Positions 16,995 through 25,111 of a stretch of 64,000 nt of DNA are shown piece by piece (position 1 is the stretch's first letter; each line of letters begins with the position of its first letter). The translations under genes and the position numbers were made by a program. Origin of the DNA: UBA4744 sp963717135 (lineage in GTDB: Bacteria; Actinomycetota; Acidimicrobiia; Spongiisociales; UBA4744); the NCBI GenBank assembly GCA_963717135.1, contig CAVQVN010000003.1, positions 124,001-188,000 of the forward strand. The letters run 5' to 3'. The notes beneath the pieces are model-generated. The model was not told the DNA's origin. It saw only the letters and a list, made by a program, of their open reading frames with translations, and searched no databases.

Positions 16995-19829
16995 ATGGTC
17001 AGTCCCCAAGACATCCTTCGCTATCTCGCCGACCTCGCCCCGGAGGGTGGCAAGGTGGTGGACGTCGTCCATCGGAGAAGCGAGTTCTCCTACCTTGGAT
17101 GGCGCCCCTCTCTCGTTGAACCATTGTCAACCGACGGATCCTCGACCTTGCGTGAGGTCGTTCATCGTGACCTGGCTCGCCTGGCGGCCATCGATGCCTT
17201 GCACTCCGCTGAGCGCCTCCTCCGCATCGGATGGCTGTTCGTAGCCGGCAGGATCACTTACCGGGGAAAGGCGACCCAATTCTGCGTGCCGCTGCTATCG
17301 GTTCCCATCCGCCTGGAACGCCTCGGTCGTGGGCACCGGATCATCCATGAAGGTGACGTCGAAATGCCGGCCGACCTCTTCGACGATGAGGCCCGGAGCC
17401 TGCTAGAGGATTCTCCAGACCCGTATGGGGGTGGAGCGATGCCCACCAACCAGGCGCTGCTGGACCGATTGCCCAAATTCCAGACCTGGACCGCGGAGGC
17501 GTTGGGTCAGGCCGGTCTGCCGCAAGCTCCAGTCGTCGGTCCGGATGCCGACCCGGTTGCCCTCCGCCTGCAGCCCGGCCTGGTCGTGGTGGCCGGCGCG
17601 GCCGTCTACACGGTGCGCGACACAGCTGCCCCCAACGTGCGAGGCGCCCTGCTCGGCTGGACCTCGGAGCAGCTCGCCGGAACCGCCCTCGAGGCGCTGT
17701 ACTTATCGACAGACGACGCCCCCCGCATCGGCGACCTGCCCATCGAAACCCCTCTGCCCCTCAACGCCCGGCAGCGAGAAGCTCTGGAACGATCCCGGCA
17801 TGAGACGATCACCGTCGTCTCCGGCCCCCCCGGAACCGGCAAGAGCCACCTCGTGGCCGCGGCCGCCATCGATGAGGTGGGACGCGGTCATACCGTCCTT
17901 ATCGCCACCCAATCCACCTACGCGGCGAATGTCATTGCCGATCTACTCGACCGATACCCCGGCCCGCGCTACATCCGGTTCGGCCGGAGCGAACAACGAG
18001 CCTCTGCCGCGGCCGAACTCTCTCAAGGTTTGGCGAGCCCCTACTCCCCCGCAGAATTGGACCGACTCGAAGAGGTACTGGTGCAAGCCAGACGACGGGC
18101 CGACGGAGTACGGGGAAGGCTCCGGGATCTGCTGGAGCGAGAGCGCGCCTTCGCACGGGGCCTCGAGCAGCGGGATGCCCTCGCCTTGATGACCTCGCAA
18201 GCACCCGGGGTCCTGGACGAAAACATCGACCTTCCCCAGGTGGACCGCTGGCTGGCCAGGGCAACCAGATCAGGAAGCCCGCTGTCAGGGTACTTTCGAA
18301 CTCGCGCAGAGAAACGGCTGCGGCGGGCAGTGAGCGCCCGGATCGATGCCTCCCTCGAACAGATTGCCGTTGCAGTTGATGCCGCTCACGCAGAAGCCGC
18401 AGTACGTAACGGTCTGGCGGACGGTGGACTCACGCTCGAACCTTTGTGGAACCAACTCGAGGAGGTCGAATCCAGCTGGAGAATCGCCGCCGGGGAGGCA
18501 ATCGAGGCTCGCCGCCGGGCTCGTCGGAATAGCCGCCGCACCTCGACCCGGGCCGTCGCTGCGCTTGCCTCGGCTCTTCGAGCGGGTCGCGTGCAGCGGC
18601 GCAGAGTCCTCCGCGATCTCGGCGGTGATCACTTCCTGGACGTGCTACCCCTCTGGTTGGGCACGTTGCAGGAGATCGACGACACTCTTCCCGTCTCGCC
18701 CGGCATGTTTGACGTAGTCATCTTCGACGAGGCAAGTCAGATCGACCAGACCCGGGCCGCCCCGGCCCTGGCCCGAGCCAAACGAGCCGTCATCGTTGGG
18801 GACCCTCGTCAACTACGCCATGTCTCTTTTGTCGCCGACGATGCCGGCGCCACTGCCGCCCGGACCCACGGGATCACCGGTGACCTCGCCCGACTGCTCG
18901 ACGTCCGCCGGAATAGCTTGTTCGACGCTGCGGCGGGAGCATCTTCGGTGACTGTGCTCGATGAACACTTCCGATCTGTGCCCCACATCATTGCTTTCTC
19001 TGATCGAACTTTCTACGGCGGAAAACTTCGATACATGACCCAGCACCCTTCGACGGAAACCAGGGATGCGATCCGCGTGCTACATGTGCCGGGTATTCGA
19101 GACGAGACCGGTATCAATCGCGCCGAGATTGCGGCCGTGATCGAGGAGGTCCGCGCCGCCCAGCAAACCGGCGCCTCGAGCGTCGGCGTGATCACGCCCT
19201 TCCGGGCCCAAGCCGACGCTCTCGAAGAGGCGCTCCTCAGCGAATTCAGCCCCGAGGAGATGGAACGCCTGGGTTTGAGAACCGGCACGGTACATGGCTT
19301 CCAGGGAAACGAGCGGGACACGGTTATTGCCTCACTGGTTCTTGCAGCAGGCGACCTCGGGGTCTCCCTCCGGTTTGTCGAGGATCCCAATCTGTTCAAC
19401 GTGTTGGTGACACGGGCCCGCTTGCAGATGATCGTCGTAACCTCGCTCGGACCCGACGACATCCCAAAAGGGCTTCTGGCCGAATACTTGAAGCACGCCC
19501 AGCACCCGCCCCTCCCTTCCCGGGCGGCCGCCCCTCCGGTCGGTTGGACTGCCGATGTAGCCCGAGAACTGGCCGGCTACTCGGTGACGGTAACCCCCAA
19601 CTACCCGGTTGCCGGCTGGCAGGTCGATCTGGCCGCAGGCGACGGTGAACACGCCATAGGGGTCGAGTGCACCGTCCATCCCCTCGGGGCAGATGCGCAT
19701 ATCGAACGGCGCCTGGCGCTTCGCCGGGCCGGTTGGGAACTCACCGACTGCTTTCAAAGCCGCTGGCTCACCCGGCCGGAAAGCGCCGCCGCCGTTCTAG
19801 CGGGTCTGGTTCTCGGTCCCGGCTCCTGA
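16995..19829 (+). CDS. Superfamily 1 (UPF1/DNA2-like) helicase with C-terminal nuclease-like domain
   Basis: 944 residues. Walker A is VVSGPPGTGKSHLVAAAA (near 275), Walker B VVIFDEASQIDQTRAAPALA with VIVGDPRQLRHVSFV (near 575), and the late motifs TVHGFQGNERDTVIASLV and NVLVTRARLQMIVVTS are those of Upf1/DNA2-like SF1B helicases. A coiled-coil insertion separates the two RecA halves. The last 100 residues (YPVAGWQVDLAAGDGEHAIG, VECTVHPLG, LRRAGWELTDCFQSRW) resemble a Vsr/DUF559-like PD-(D/E)xK nuclease. Similar fusions are found among anti-phage proteins, so a defence role is possible, but the gene has no evident defence partners. Confidence 0.82.
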   Translation: MVSPQDILRYLADLAPEGGKVVDVVHRRSEFSYLGWRPSLVEPLSTDGSSTLREVVHRDLARLAAIDALHSAERLLRIGWLFVAGRITYRGKATQFCVPLLSVPIRLERLGRGHRIIHEGDVEMPADLFDDEARSLLEDSPDPYGGGAMPTNQALLDRLPKFQTWTAEALGQAGLPQAPVVGPDADPVALRLQPGLVVVAGAAVYTVRDTAAPNVRGALLGWTSEQLAGTALEALYLSTDDAPRIGDLPIETPLPLNARQREALERSRHETITVVSGPPGTGKSHLVAAAAIDEVGRGHTVLIATQSTYAANVIADLLDRYPGPRYIRFGRSEQRASAAAELSQGLASPYSPAELDRLEEVLVQARRRADGVRGRLRDLLERERAFARGLEQRDALALMTSQAPGVLDENIDLPQVDRWLARATRSGSPLSGYFRTRAEKRLRRAVSARIDASLEQIAVAVDAAHAEAAVRNGLADGGLTLEPLWNQLEEVESSWRIAAGEAIEARRRARRNSRRTSTRAVAALASALRAGRVQRRRVLRDLGGDHFLDVLPLWLGTLQEIDDTLPVSPGMFDVVIFDEASQIDQTRAAPALARAKRAVIVGDPRQLRHVSFVADDAGATAARTHGITGDLARLLDVRRNSLFDAAAGASSVTVLDEHFRSVPHIIAFSDRTFYGGKLRYMTQHPSTETRDAIRVLHVPGIRDETGINRAEIAAVIEEVRAAQQTGASSVGVITPFRAQADALEEALLSEFSPEEMERLGLRTGTVHGFQGNERDTVIASLVLAAGDLGVSLRFVEDPNLFNVLVTRARLQMIVVTSLGPDDIPKGLLAEYLKHAQHPPLPSRAAAPPVGWTADVARELAGYSVTVTPNYPVAGWQVDLAAGDGEHAIGVECTVHPLGADAHIERRLALRRAGWELTDCFQSRWLTRPESAAAVLAGLVLGPGS

Positions 19830-19939
19830 GTACTTGCATGGATCTGCATAGGGTCTAAATGCCCCAATTGATGTGCCCATCTCCCCCGGTTGTGGGACTT
19901 TTCGCCCAAAACGCTCCCGGTAATATGACCCCAGCAAGA

Positions 19940-19957
19940 TTGTGAACGTTTTCACAA
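19940..19957 (+). promoter_or_regulatory. CRP/FNR-type operator before the rhodanese-cytochrome operon
   Basis: TTGTGAACGTTTTCACAA contains a perfect TGTGA-N6-TCACA, the consensus of CRP/FNR-family regulators. It overlaps the start of the AAGGAGA ribosome site (19956-19962). A possible -10 TAATAT is at 19921-19926 with a weak -35 (TTTTCG) 16 nt before it. The site would then lie downstream of the transcription start, more suited to repression. Confidence 0.6.
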
Positions 19958-19967
19958 GGAGAGATGA

Positions 19968-21050
19968 ATGTCCCGTACGACAACCCTTTTCAAACTGCTG
20001 GCGGTCCTCACCGTGTTCAGCATGATCGTGCTGGCCGGTTGCGCCGACGACGCAGCCGACGACACGACAACAACCGCCGCCCCGGCCACTACGGCCGCAA
20101 CGACAACTACCACCGAAGCGACTACTACCACGACCGAGGCGACTACCACCACCGCGGTGATGGTCGACGAGACGACGGTGCTGGCCGAGCACATCACGGC
20201 CCAGCTGGCCGAATGGTCGCCGGTGATCAGTGCCCAGGATCTGTTCGAGAACCTGTCCGACGGTGATACGTCGAACGATCCGTTCATCGTCAGTGTGCGC
20301 GCTCCCGAGCACTATGCCCTCGGCCATATCGAAGGGGCGATCAACATCCCCTGGAAGAACATTGCCGACCCGGGCAACCTGGCGATGCTGCCCACCGATC
20401 AGCCGATCGTGGTGTACTGCTATACCGGCCACACCGGTCAGGTAGCGGCCACCCTGCTGAAGAGCTTCGGGTATGACGTCCAGAACCTCAAGTTCGGGAT
20501 GATGGGCTGGAGCGACGACCTCGATGTCGTGGCCACCACCCCTTTTACCGCCTCGCCCGGCTATCCGACCGTCACTGAACCCACGGTTGCTACCGAAACC
20601 TACGACCTCCCGGTGGTAGCTACCGGCGAGACCGAAGCCACGGCGATCGCCATCGCGGCTGCCCAAGCCATGCTGGCCGACTGGACACCGGTCACCGCCG
20701 CGGCGACCTTGTTCGACAACATGGCCGATGGCGACGACTCCAACGACTTCTTTGTCGTTAGCGTCCGGGCCCCCGAGCACTACGCCCTCGGGCACGTCGA
20801 AGGCGCTATCAACATCGGTTGGAAGGCAGTTGCCATGCCGGACAATATGGCACTGCTGCCTACCGATCAGCCGATCATGGTGTACTGCTACACCGGCCAC
20901 ACCGGCCAGGTTGCGGCCACAGTGTTGAAGCTGCTCGGCTACGACGCCATCAACATGAAGTTCGGAATGATGGGTTGGAGCGATGATCTCGACGTTGTCG
21001 CCACCACACCATTCAGTGTTGCCCCCGGTTACCCGACCGTCACCGGATAA
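19968..21050 (+). CDS. Double-rhodanese-domain lipoprotein
   Basis: 360 residues. The signal LLAVLTVFSMIVLAGCADD is a lipobox peptide; a Thr-rich linker (about 30-65) follows. Two rhodanese domains (about 70-185 and 230-345) are close repeats: each has VSVRAPEHYALGH, an active loop with Cys (VVYCYTGHTGQVAAT; MVYCYTGHTGQVAAT) and the closing KFGMMGWSDDLDVVATTPF. Both catalytic cysteines are kept, so each half can carry a persulfide or a comparable selenium adduct. It should face the outside of the membrane. The ribosome site AAGGAGA is good. The cytochrome gene follows by 56 nt with a hairpin between, so the two are probably one operon. Confidence 0.88.
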   Translation: MSRTTTLFKLLAVLTVFSMIVLAGCADDAADDTTTTAAPATTAATTTTTEATTTTTEATTTTAVMVDETTVLAEHITAQLAEWSPVISAQDLFENLSDGDTSNDPFIVSVRAPEHYALGHIEGAINIPWKNIADPGNLAMLPTDQPIVVYCYTGHTGQVAATLLKSFGYDVQNLKFGMMGWSDDLDVVATTPFTASPGYPTVTEPTVATETYDLPVVATGETEATAIAIAAAQAMLADWTPVTAAATLFDNMADGDDSNDFFVVSVRAPEHYALGHVEGAINIGWKAVAMPDNMALLPTDQPIMVYCYTGHTGQVAATVLKLLGYDAINMKFGMMGWSDDLDVVATTPFSVAPGYPTVTG

Positions 21051-21060
21051 CCCCCGACCC

Positions 21061-21088
21061 GGGACGCCGGGCATGATCCCGGCGTCCC
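21061..21088 (+). terminator. Intercistronic hairpin
   Basis: GGGACGCCGGG-catgat-CCCGGCGTCCC, an 11-bp stem without a U tract, between the rhodanese and cytochrome genes. It may be a processing or attenuation element that lowers or stabilises one part of the message. Confidence 0.55.
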
Positions 21089-21106
21089 AGCATCTGCCGA
21101 GGAGGT

Positions 21107-22477
21107 GTGATGAGGAAGACAACCCCGCTGCTATTCGGAGTGTTGCTTATCGGCCTCCTGGCCGCTGGGTGTTCTGGTGGTACCGAGGACACCACGACGT
21201 CGAGCCAATCTACGGTGCCCGATGCCACCACCACCACGGCTGGAGAGACTACGACAACCGAAGCAGCCGGCACTGCCGACGCAAGCTGTGTCGCCTGCCA
21301 TACCGATCAAGCGACGTTGCAGGCACTGGCCGTCGAGCCGGTTGCCACCGAGACCCTCAGCGAAGGTGAAGGCTGAGGAGGCTCGGTGCCTCAGTTGGAG
21401 GCATGGGAGCAGGTCTTCGTCAGCGACGAGGAGTTCTTCGAGACGACCCACGGACGGCTCGGTTGTGTCGCTTGCCACGGCGGTGACGGCCGGGCCGGCA
21501 GCGTGGAGGGGGCTCACACCGGCATGGTCCGCGACCCGAATTCGATTGAAACCTGCTCGGCCTGTCATAACGACATCAGCACGACCGAGGCGATGAGCCT
21601 GCACTCGACCCTCGACGGCTACATGACCGTGCTGGCCGAAAGGACGGGCAGCGAGGAGCTCTCGCCGGGATTGGAGCAGGCGTTTGAGAACCATTGCGCG
21701 GACTGCCACACGTCGTGCGGTCAGTGTCATGTGAGCCGCCCCACCAGTGCCGGAGGCGGGTTGCTGGACGGCCACTCGTTCAAGAATCCCCCTCCCATGA
21801 ACCTGACCTGCACTGGTTGCCACGGGAGTCGAGTCAACGACGAGTACAAGGGAAAGAACGCGACCGAAGATGGTGGGATGTATCCCGCCGACGTCCACTT
21901 CAATCCGGGCGGCATGGCTTGCTTCGACTGTCACGGCGACGCCGAGATGCACGGCGAAGGTCCGGCTCAGGAGCACCGCTACGACGACGCCGCCGTCGAA
22001 TGCGTCGACTGTCACCCCGAGGTAGCGGCCGACGCCGAGAACCTGCAGCACTCGGCTCACGCAGAAAAAGTAGCCTGCCAGGTCTGCCACTCGGTGGACT
22101 ACAAGAACTGCTACAGCTGTCATGTTCAGACATCGGATGAAGGCACGCCCTATTTCAAGATCGAACCGTCGCAAATGGCGTTCTACATCGGCAACAACGT
22201 GAAGCCGACCGAGCAACGACCGTGGAGCTACGTAGTGGTGCGGCATGTTCCGATCGACCGGGAGAGCTTCTCGTTCTACGGACCAAACCTGCTTCCTGAG
22301 TTCGATGCGAGACCGACGTTTGCCTACGCCACTCCCCACAACATCCAGAAGAACACGCCGCAGAACGCCTCATGCGACTCTTGCCACGGCAATGAGTCGC
22401 TGTTCCTCACGGCCGACAAAGTGTCGCCGGAAGAGCTGGCAGCCAACCGGGACGTAATCGTCGACGTATTGCCGTAG
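21107..22477 (+). CDS. Undecaheme cytochrome c lipoprotein with in-frame UGA (candidate Sec90)
   Basis: The frame opens at ATG 21107 behind GAGGAGG and encodes a lipoprotein signal (FGVLLIGLLAAGCSGG), a Thr-rich linker, one heme motif (CVACH) and SEGEG, then TGA at 21374-21376. The same frame continues GGSVPQLEAWEQVFVSDEEF and ten more CxxCH motifs (CVACH, CSACH, CADCH, CGQCH, CTGCH, CFDCH, CVDCH, CQVCH, CYSCH, CDSCH) to the TAA-free end at TAG 22477. Read through, it is 456 residues with 11 c-type hemes. The part after the TGA has no signal peptide of its own, yet heme attachment needs export; this favours Sec insertion. A restart at GTG 21386 behind GGAGG is the rival reading. Likely role: extracytoplasmic electron transfer with the rhodanese lipoprotein. 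Confidence 0.8.
21386..21404 (+). promoter_or_regulatory. Candidate bacterial SECIS hairpin of the cytochrome
   Basis: GTGCCTC-AGTTG-GAGGCAT: six Watson-Crick pairs plus a closing G-T, with a 5-nt loop whose second base is G. The stem begins 9-10 nt after the TGA and the loop G is at +18. This fits the bacterial SECIS rules (short loop, G in the first two positions, 16-37 nt from UGA), but the loop differs from that of selD. Confidence 0.55.
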
Positions 22478-22483
22478 AAGACA

Positions 22484-22513
22484 GTCCGGGGCGCATGGCA
22501 ATGCGCCCCGGAC
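22484..22513 (+). terminator. Terminator of the rhodanese-cytochrome operon
   Basis: GTCCGGGGCGCAT-ggca-ATGCGCCCCGGAC, a perfect 13-bp stem 6 nt after the cytochrome stop. Confidence 0.75.
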
Positions 22514-22536
22514 GTTGGAGTTCGAAGGAAGTTCGA

Positions 22537-22627
22537 ATTGCCTCCCCCGGGCGAACGAAGTGAGCTTGGAGGGGGGAGGTGGCCGGATCCGGAGGGTCCG
22601 GGCGGAGGGGGGTTGGTTCCCAACAAC
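22537..22627. repeat. GC-rich structured repeat, second copy
   Basis: Begins GCCTCCCCCGGGCGAACGAA and ends GGTTCCCAACAACG, matching both ends of 16799-16884, with internal C-run/G-run pairing. It lies between the cytochrome terminator and the tyrA stop. Confidence 0.6.
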
Positions 22628-22651
22628 GATAAGCCGGCACCATTGCCCTCC

Positions 22652-23674
22652 CTACTCTTCCAGCTCAAAGCCTTCCACGGCCAAAGCGTCACGAAGCGCT
22701 TCGGCTTCGCCGGGACGCACCGAGAGCGTCAGCACGCCTCCCCCGCCGTGTGGTCCGTGCCGGAGTTGCAGGTCCCGCACGTCCACACCGGTGGCGACCA
22801 GGGCCCGTCCAACCGCACCCAGCTCACCCGGTCGGTCCTGCATCACCACTCCGACCGCCACCACCGGCGGTCCCATTCCCCGGCGGATGTTGCGCGCTTG
22901 TTGTAGTTGAATCGACAGTCGTTCGACCGCCCCCTCCTCGAGCGCCGAATCCCAGCCATCCAGGATTTCTCGAAGGGAGACAAGCGCTCTGCGCACCTGA
23001 CCCTGATTGGCGACCAACAGCTCCGCCCACCACAAGGGCTCACTCAAAGCCACCCTGGTCAAGTCCCGAAAACTCCCGGCCGCCAGATCCAGAGCGTGCG
23101 GATCGGCCCCGGCCACCTGGACGAGGGCGGAGGCGAGTACCTGGGGGAGGTGGCTGATGGCAGCTACCGCCGTGTCATGCTCGGCGGCCGTCATGACGAC
23201 CGGAATGGCGCCAAGGTCCGAGACGATCTCGCTCAGGGCCGCCAGATCGGCCGCGGCCGCGCCATCCGAGCACAGAATCCAGGAAGCTCCCCGAAACAGA
23301 GCGGCAGAGGCCGCCCGGGGCCCGGCGTGTTCCCGGCCGGCCATAGGATGCCCTCCAACAAAGTGGGCCAGCCGTGCGGCTGCCCTGACTACCGGGAGCT
23401 TGACGCCGGCCACATCGGTAACCAGCGCGTCGGTGGTCAGCCCGGGCAGATCGTCGATCACTGCTCCGGGCGGACCGGCCAGTACCACCAGATCGGCCCC
23501 GCCGATCGCTTCCTCCCGGTCGGCCGCCGCAACGTCGATTCCCTCCAGATCCAGGGCCGCCAGAAGGGCGGACGGGTCGGGATCCCATCCCTTCACCGCC
23601 CAGCCCGAAGCGCGCAGGGAAAGCCCAACAGAGGTACCGATCAGCCCGGTTCCGAGAATCGCGGCGAACGGCAT
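22652..23674 (-). CDS. tyrA: Prephenate dehydrogenase with C-terminal ACT domain
   Basis: 340 residues. The N-terminal Rossmann domain opens AAILGTGLIGTSVGLSLRAS and contains DVAGVKLPVV and GGHPMAGREHAGP, the signature of TyrA; the helical dimerisation domain follows (HDTAVAAISHLPQVLASALV, with the prephenate-contact His). The C-terminus from about residue 270 (VVAVGVVMQDRPGELGAVGR) is an ACT domain, the usual tyrosine-sensing module. It oxidises prephenate to 4-hydroxyphenylpyruvate in tyrosine synthesis. It lies 3 nt after the DAHP synthase gene, so both ends of the shikimate/aromatic pathway are co-expressed. Confidence 0.93.
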   Translation of the reverse strand: MPFAAILGTGLIGTSVGLSLRASGWAVKGWDPDPSALLAALDLEGIDVAAADREEAIGGADLVVLAGPPGAVIDDLPGLTTDALVTDVAGVKLPVVRAAARLAHFVGGHPMAGREHAGPRAASAALFRGASWILCSDGAAAADLAALSEIVSDLGAIPVVMTAAEHDTAVAAISHLPQVLASALVQVAGADPHALDLAAGSFRDLTRVALSEPLWWAELLVANQGQVRRALVSLREILDGWDSALEEGAVERLSIQLQQARNIRRGMGPPVVAVGVVMQDRPGELGAVGRALVATGVDVRDLQLRHGPHGGGGVLTLSVRPGEAEALRDALAVEGFELEE

Positions 23675-23677
23675 GGA

Positions 23678-24700
23678 TCAGATCTCGAGATTGAGAGCTG
23701 CGGTCAAACGCCGGACGTCATCCATCAGGGCAGCAAACTCGGCAGGAAGCAGGGCCTGGGCGCCGTCCACCAGAGCGGTGTCGGGGGCATGGTGCACGTC
23801 GACCATGAATCCGTCGGCCCCCACCGCCACTGCGGCGCGGGCGAGCGGCGCTACCAGATGACGATGACCGGCGGAATGGGAAGGGTCGACCATGACCGGG
23901 AGATGGGACAGGCCTTTCAAAACAGGAATCGCGCTGATGTCAAGGGTATTGCGGGTGGAGGTCTCGAACGTTCTGATGCCTCGTTCGATCATGATGATCT
24001 GGTGGTTGCCTTCCTTGTAGATGTACTCGGCGGCGTTGAGCCACTCTTCGACCGTGGCGGTAAAGCCACGCTTCAGTTGGACCGGCCGCGCCTGTCGACC
24101 CACCTCGGTCAGCAGCGTGAAATTGGCCATGTTGCGAGTGCCGACCCGGAGAATGTCGGCATAGGAAGCAACTAGTCCTACATCACGAGGATCGAGCACC
24201 TCGGCGACAAAAGGCATATCGAACTCTTCGCGCGCCTCGGCCAGCAGTTCGAGCGCCTTCTCTCCCAGACCCTGAAATGCGTACGGAGACGTCCGCGGTT
24301 TGAAGGCATCTCCGCGCAGGACATGAGCGCCGGCCTGCTTGACCGCCTCAGCGACACGGAAGAGTTGCTCACGGCTCTCGACCGCACAAGGTCCGGCAAC
24401 AACGGCGAACGACCCGGCGCCGACTTTGACGCCGCGAATCTCGATGACCGTGTCTGTATCGCGAAAGTCCCGGCTCACGAACTTGAACGGCTTCAGCACC
24501 GGCACGGCCCGCTCTACTCCGGACAGTGCTTCCCAGGGAAGCTGCTGGATACGTTCACGATCGCCGATCACCCCGATCACCGTATGAGTCTGTCCAACGG
24601 AAACGTGAGCCTCCGAGCCGATCTCACTGAGACGGGCGAGTACCTGATCAACGTCCTCTTGAGTTGCGTCGCGTTTCATCACGATGATCATCGAACTCAT
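23678..24700 (-). CDS. 3-deoxy-7-phosphoheptulonate (DAHP) synthase, AroA-I-beta type
   Basis: 340 residues. An N-terminal ferredoxin-like regulatory domain (about 1-70, MIIVMKRDATQEDVDQVLAR) precedes a KDO8PS/DAHPS barrel with VVAGPCAVESREQLFRVAEA, RGDAFKPRTSPYAFQGLG, LRVGTRNMANF and MVDPSHSAGHRHLV. It condenses erythrose 4-phosphate and PEP, the first step of aromatic amino acid synthesis. The subtype with the fused N-terminal domain is typically feedback-regulated by aromatic amino acids. It is followed by tyrA with a 3-nt gap. Confidence 0.93.
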   Translation of the reverse strand: MSSMIIVMKRDATQEDVDQVLARLSEIGSEAHVSVGQTHTVIGVIGDRERIQQLPWEALSGVERAVPVLKPFKFVSRDFRDTDTVIEIRGVKVGAGSFAVVAGPCAVESREQLFRVAEAVKQAGAHVLRGDAFKPRTSPYAFQGLGEKALELLAEAREEFDMPFVAEVLDPRDVGLVASYADILRVGTRNMANFTLLTEVGRQARPVQLKRGFTATVEEWLNAAEYIYKEGNHQIIMIERGIRTFETSTRNTLDISAIPVLKGLSHLPVMVDPSHSAGHRHLVAPLARAAVAVGADGFMVDVHHAPDTALVDGAQALLPAEFAALMDDVRRLTAALNLEI

Positions 24701-24760
24701 CTCGCCCTCTCGCGCAAGACGTCTCGAGGAGAGCCCGTCATGTCTTCAGCCTCCAAGCTT

Positions 24761-25018
24761 TCAGGACAGTCCGACCGGATTGCGGGGATCGAACACCGAC
24801 ATCCGCCGAAGCCGAACACCATCGACGGCCAGGCTTGCCAAACCGGCCTCGACCTCGCCGACCATCTCGGCCTCCCAGATGGTAATCAAAACGACACCCT
24901 GCGGATCTGAACCCATCAAGATGAGGTGGCAATGGGGATCCTCGACCAGCTCCTCGGCTAAGTCTTCCATCCACTCAGGAGAACCACGTTCGCCGAATTC
25001 GATCAGGAGCGCTTCCAT
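24761..25018 (-). CDS. Small conserved-looking protein, function unknown
   Basis: 85 residues: a short acidic alpha/beta protein beginning MEALLIEFGERGSPEWMEDL, with a strand HCHLILMGSDPQGVVLITIW in the middle. The pattern suggests a dimeric alpha/beta-barrel (ABM or ferredoxin-like) fold, but no motif is recognisable. It precedes the DAHP synthase gene by 60 nt on the same strand, and there is no better frame in this interval. Confidence 0.55.
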   Translation of the reverse strand: MEALLIEFGERGSPEWMEDLAEELVEDPHCHLILMGSDPQGVVLITIWEAEMVGEVEAGLASLAVDGVRLRRMSVFDPRNPVGLS

Positions 25019-25111
25019 GCCGGCAGATGGTACTCAGAAATGAGAGGAGGAAATCGGGCCCGTCGCCCGGCACCAAAGAGGCGTGGACCTCGCCGGGCCT
25101 ACACTTCGCCC

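Noticed and set aside
19797..21122. A long open frame antisense to the rhodanese lipoprotein gene
   Set aside because: It arises from the repetitive, Thr-rich and duplicated coding sequence on the other strand. It has no recognisable domain.
21412..21416. A GGTCT in the cytochrome 36 nt after the TGA, like the selD loop
   Set aside because: No stem can be formed around it; the flanking bases mismatch after one pair.
21386..22477. A separate cytochrome gene starting at GTG 21386 behind GGAGG
   Set aside because: It would lack any export signal although it carries ten heme motifs. Kept only as the alternative to Sec readthrough.
22510..22540. Possible tRNA or attachment site from the repeated TTCGAA
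   Set aside because: No acceptor or anticodon arms can be drawn. I found no tRNA anywhere in the window by looking for T-loop sequences on both strands.
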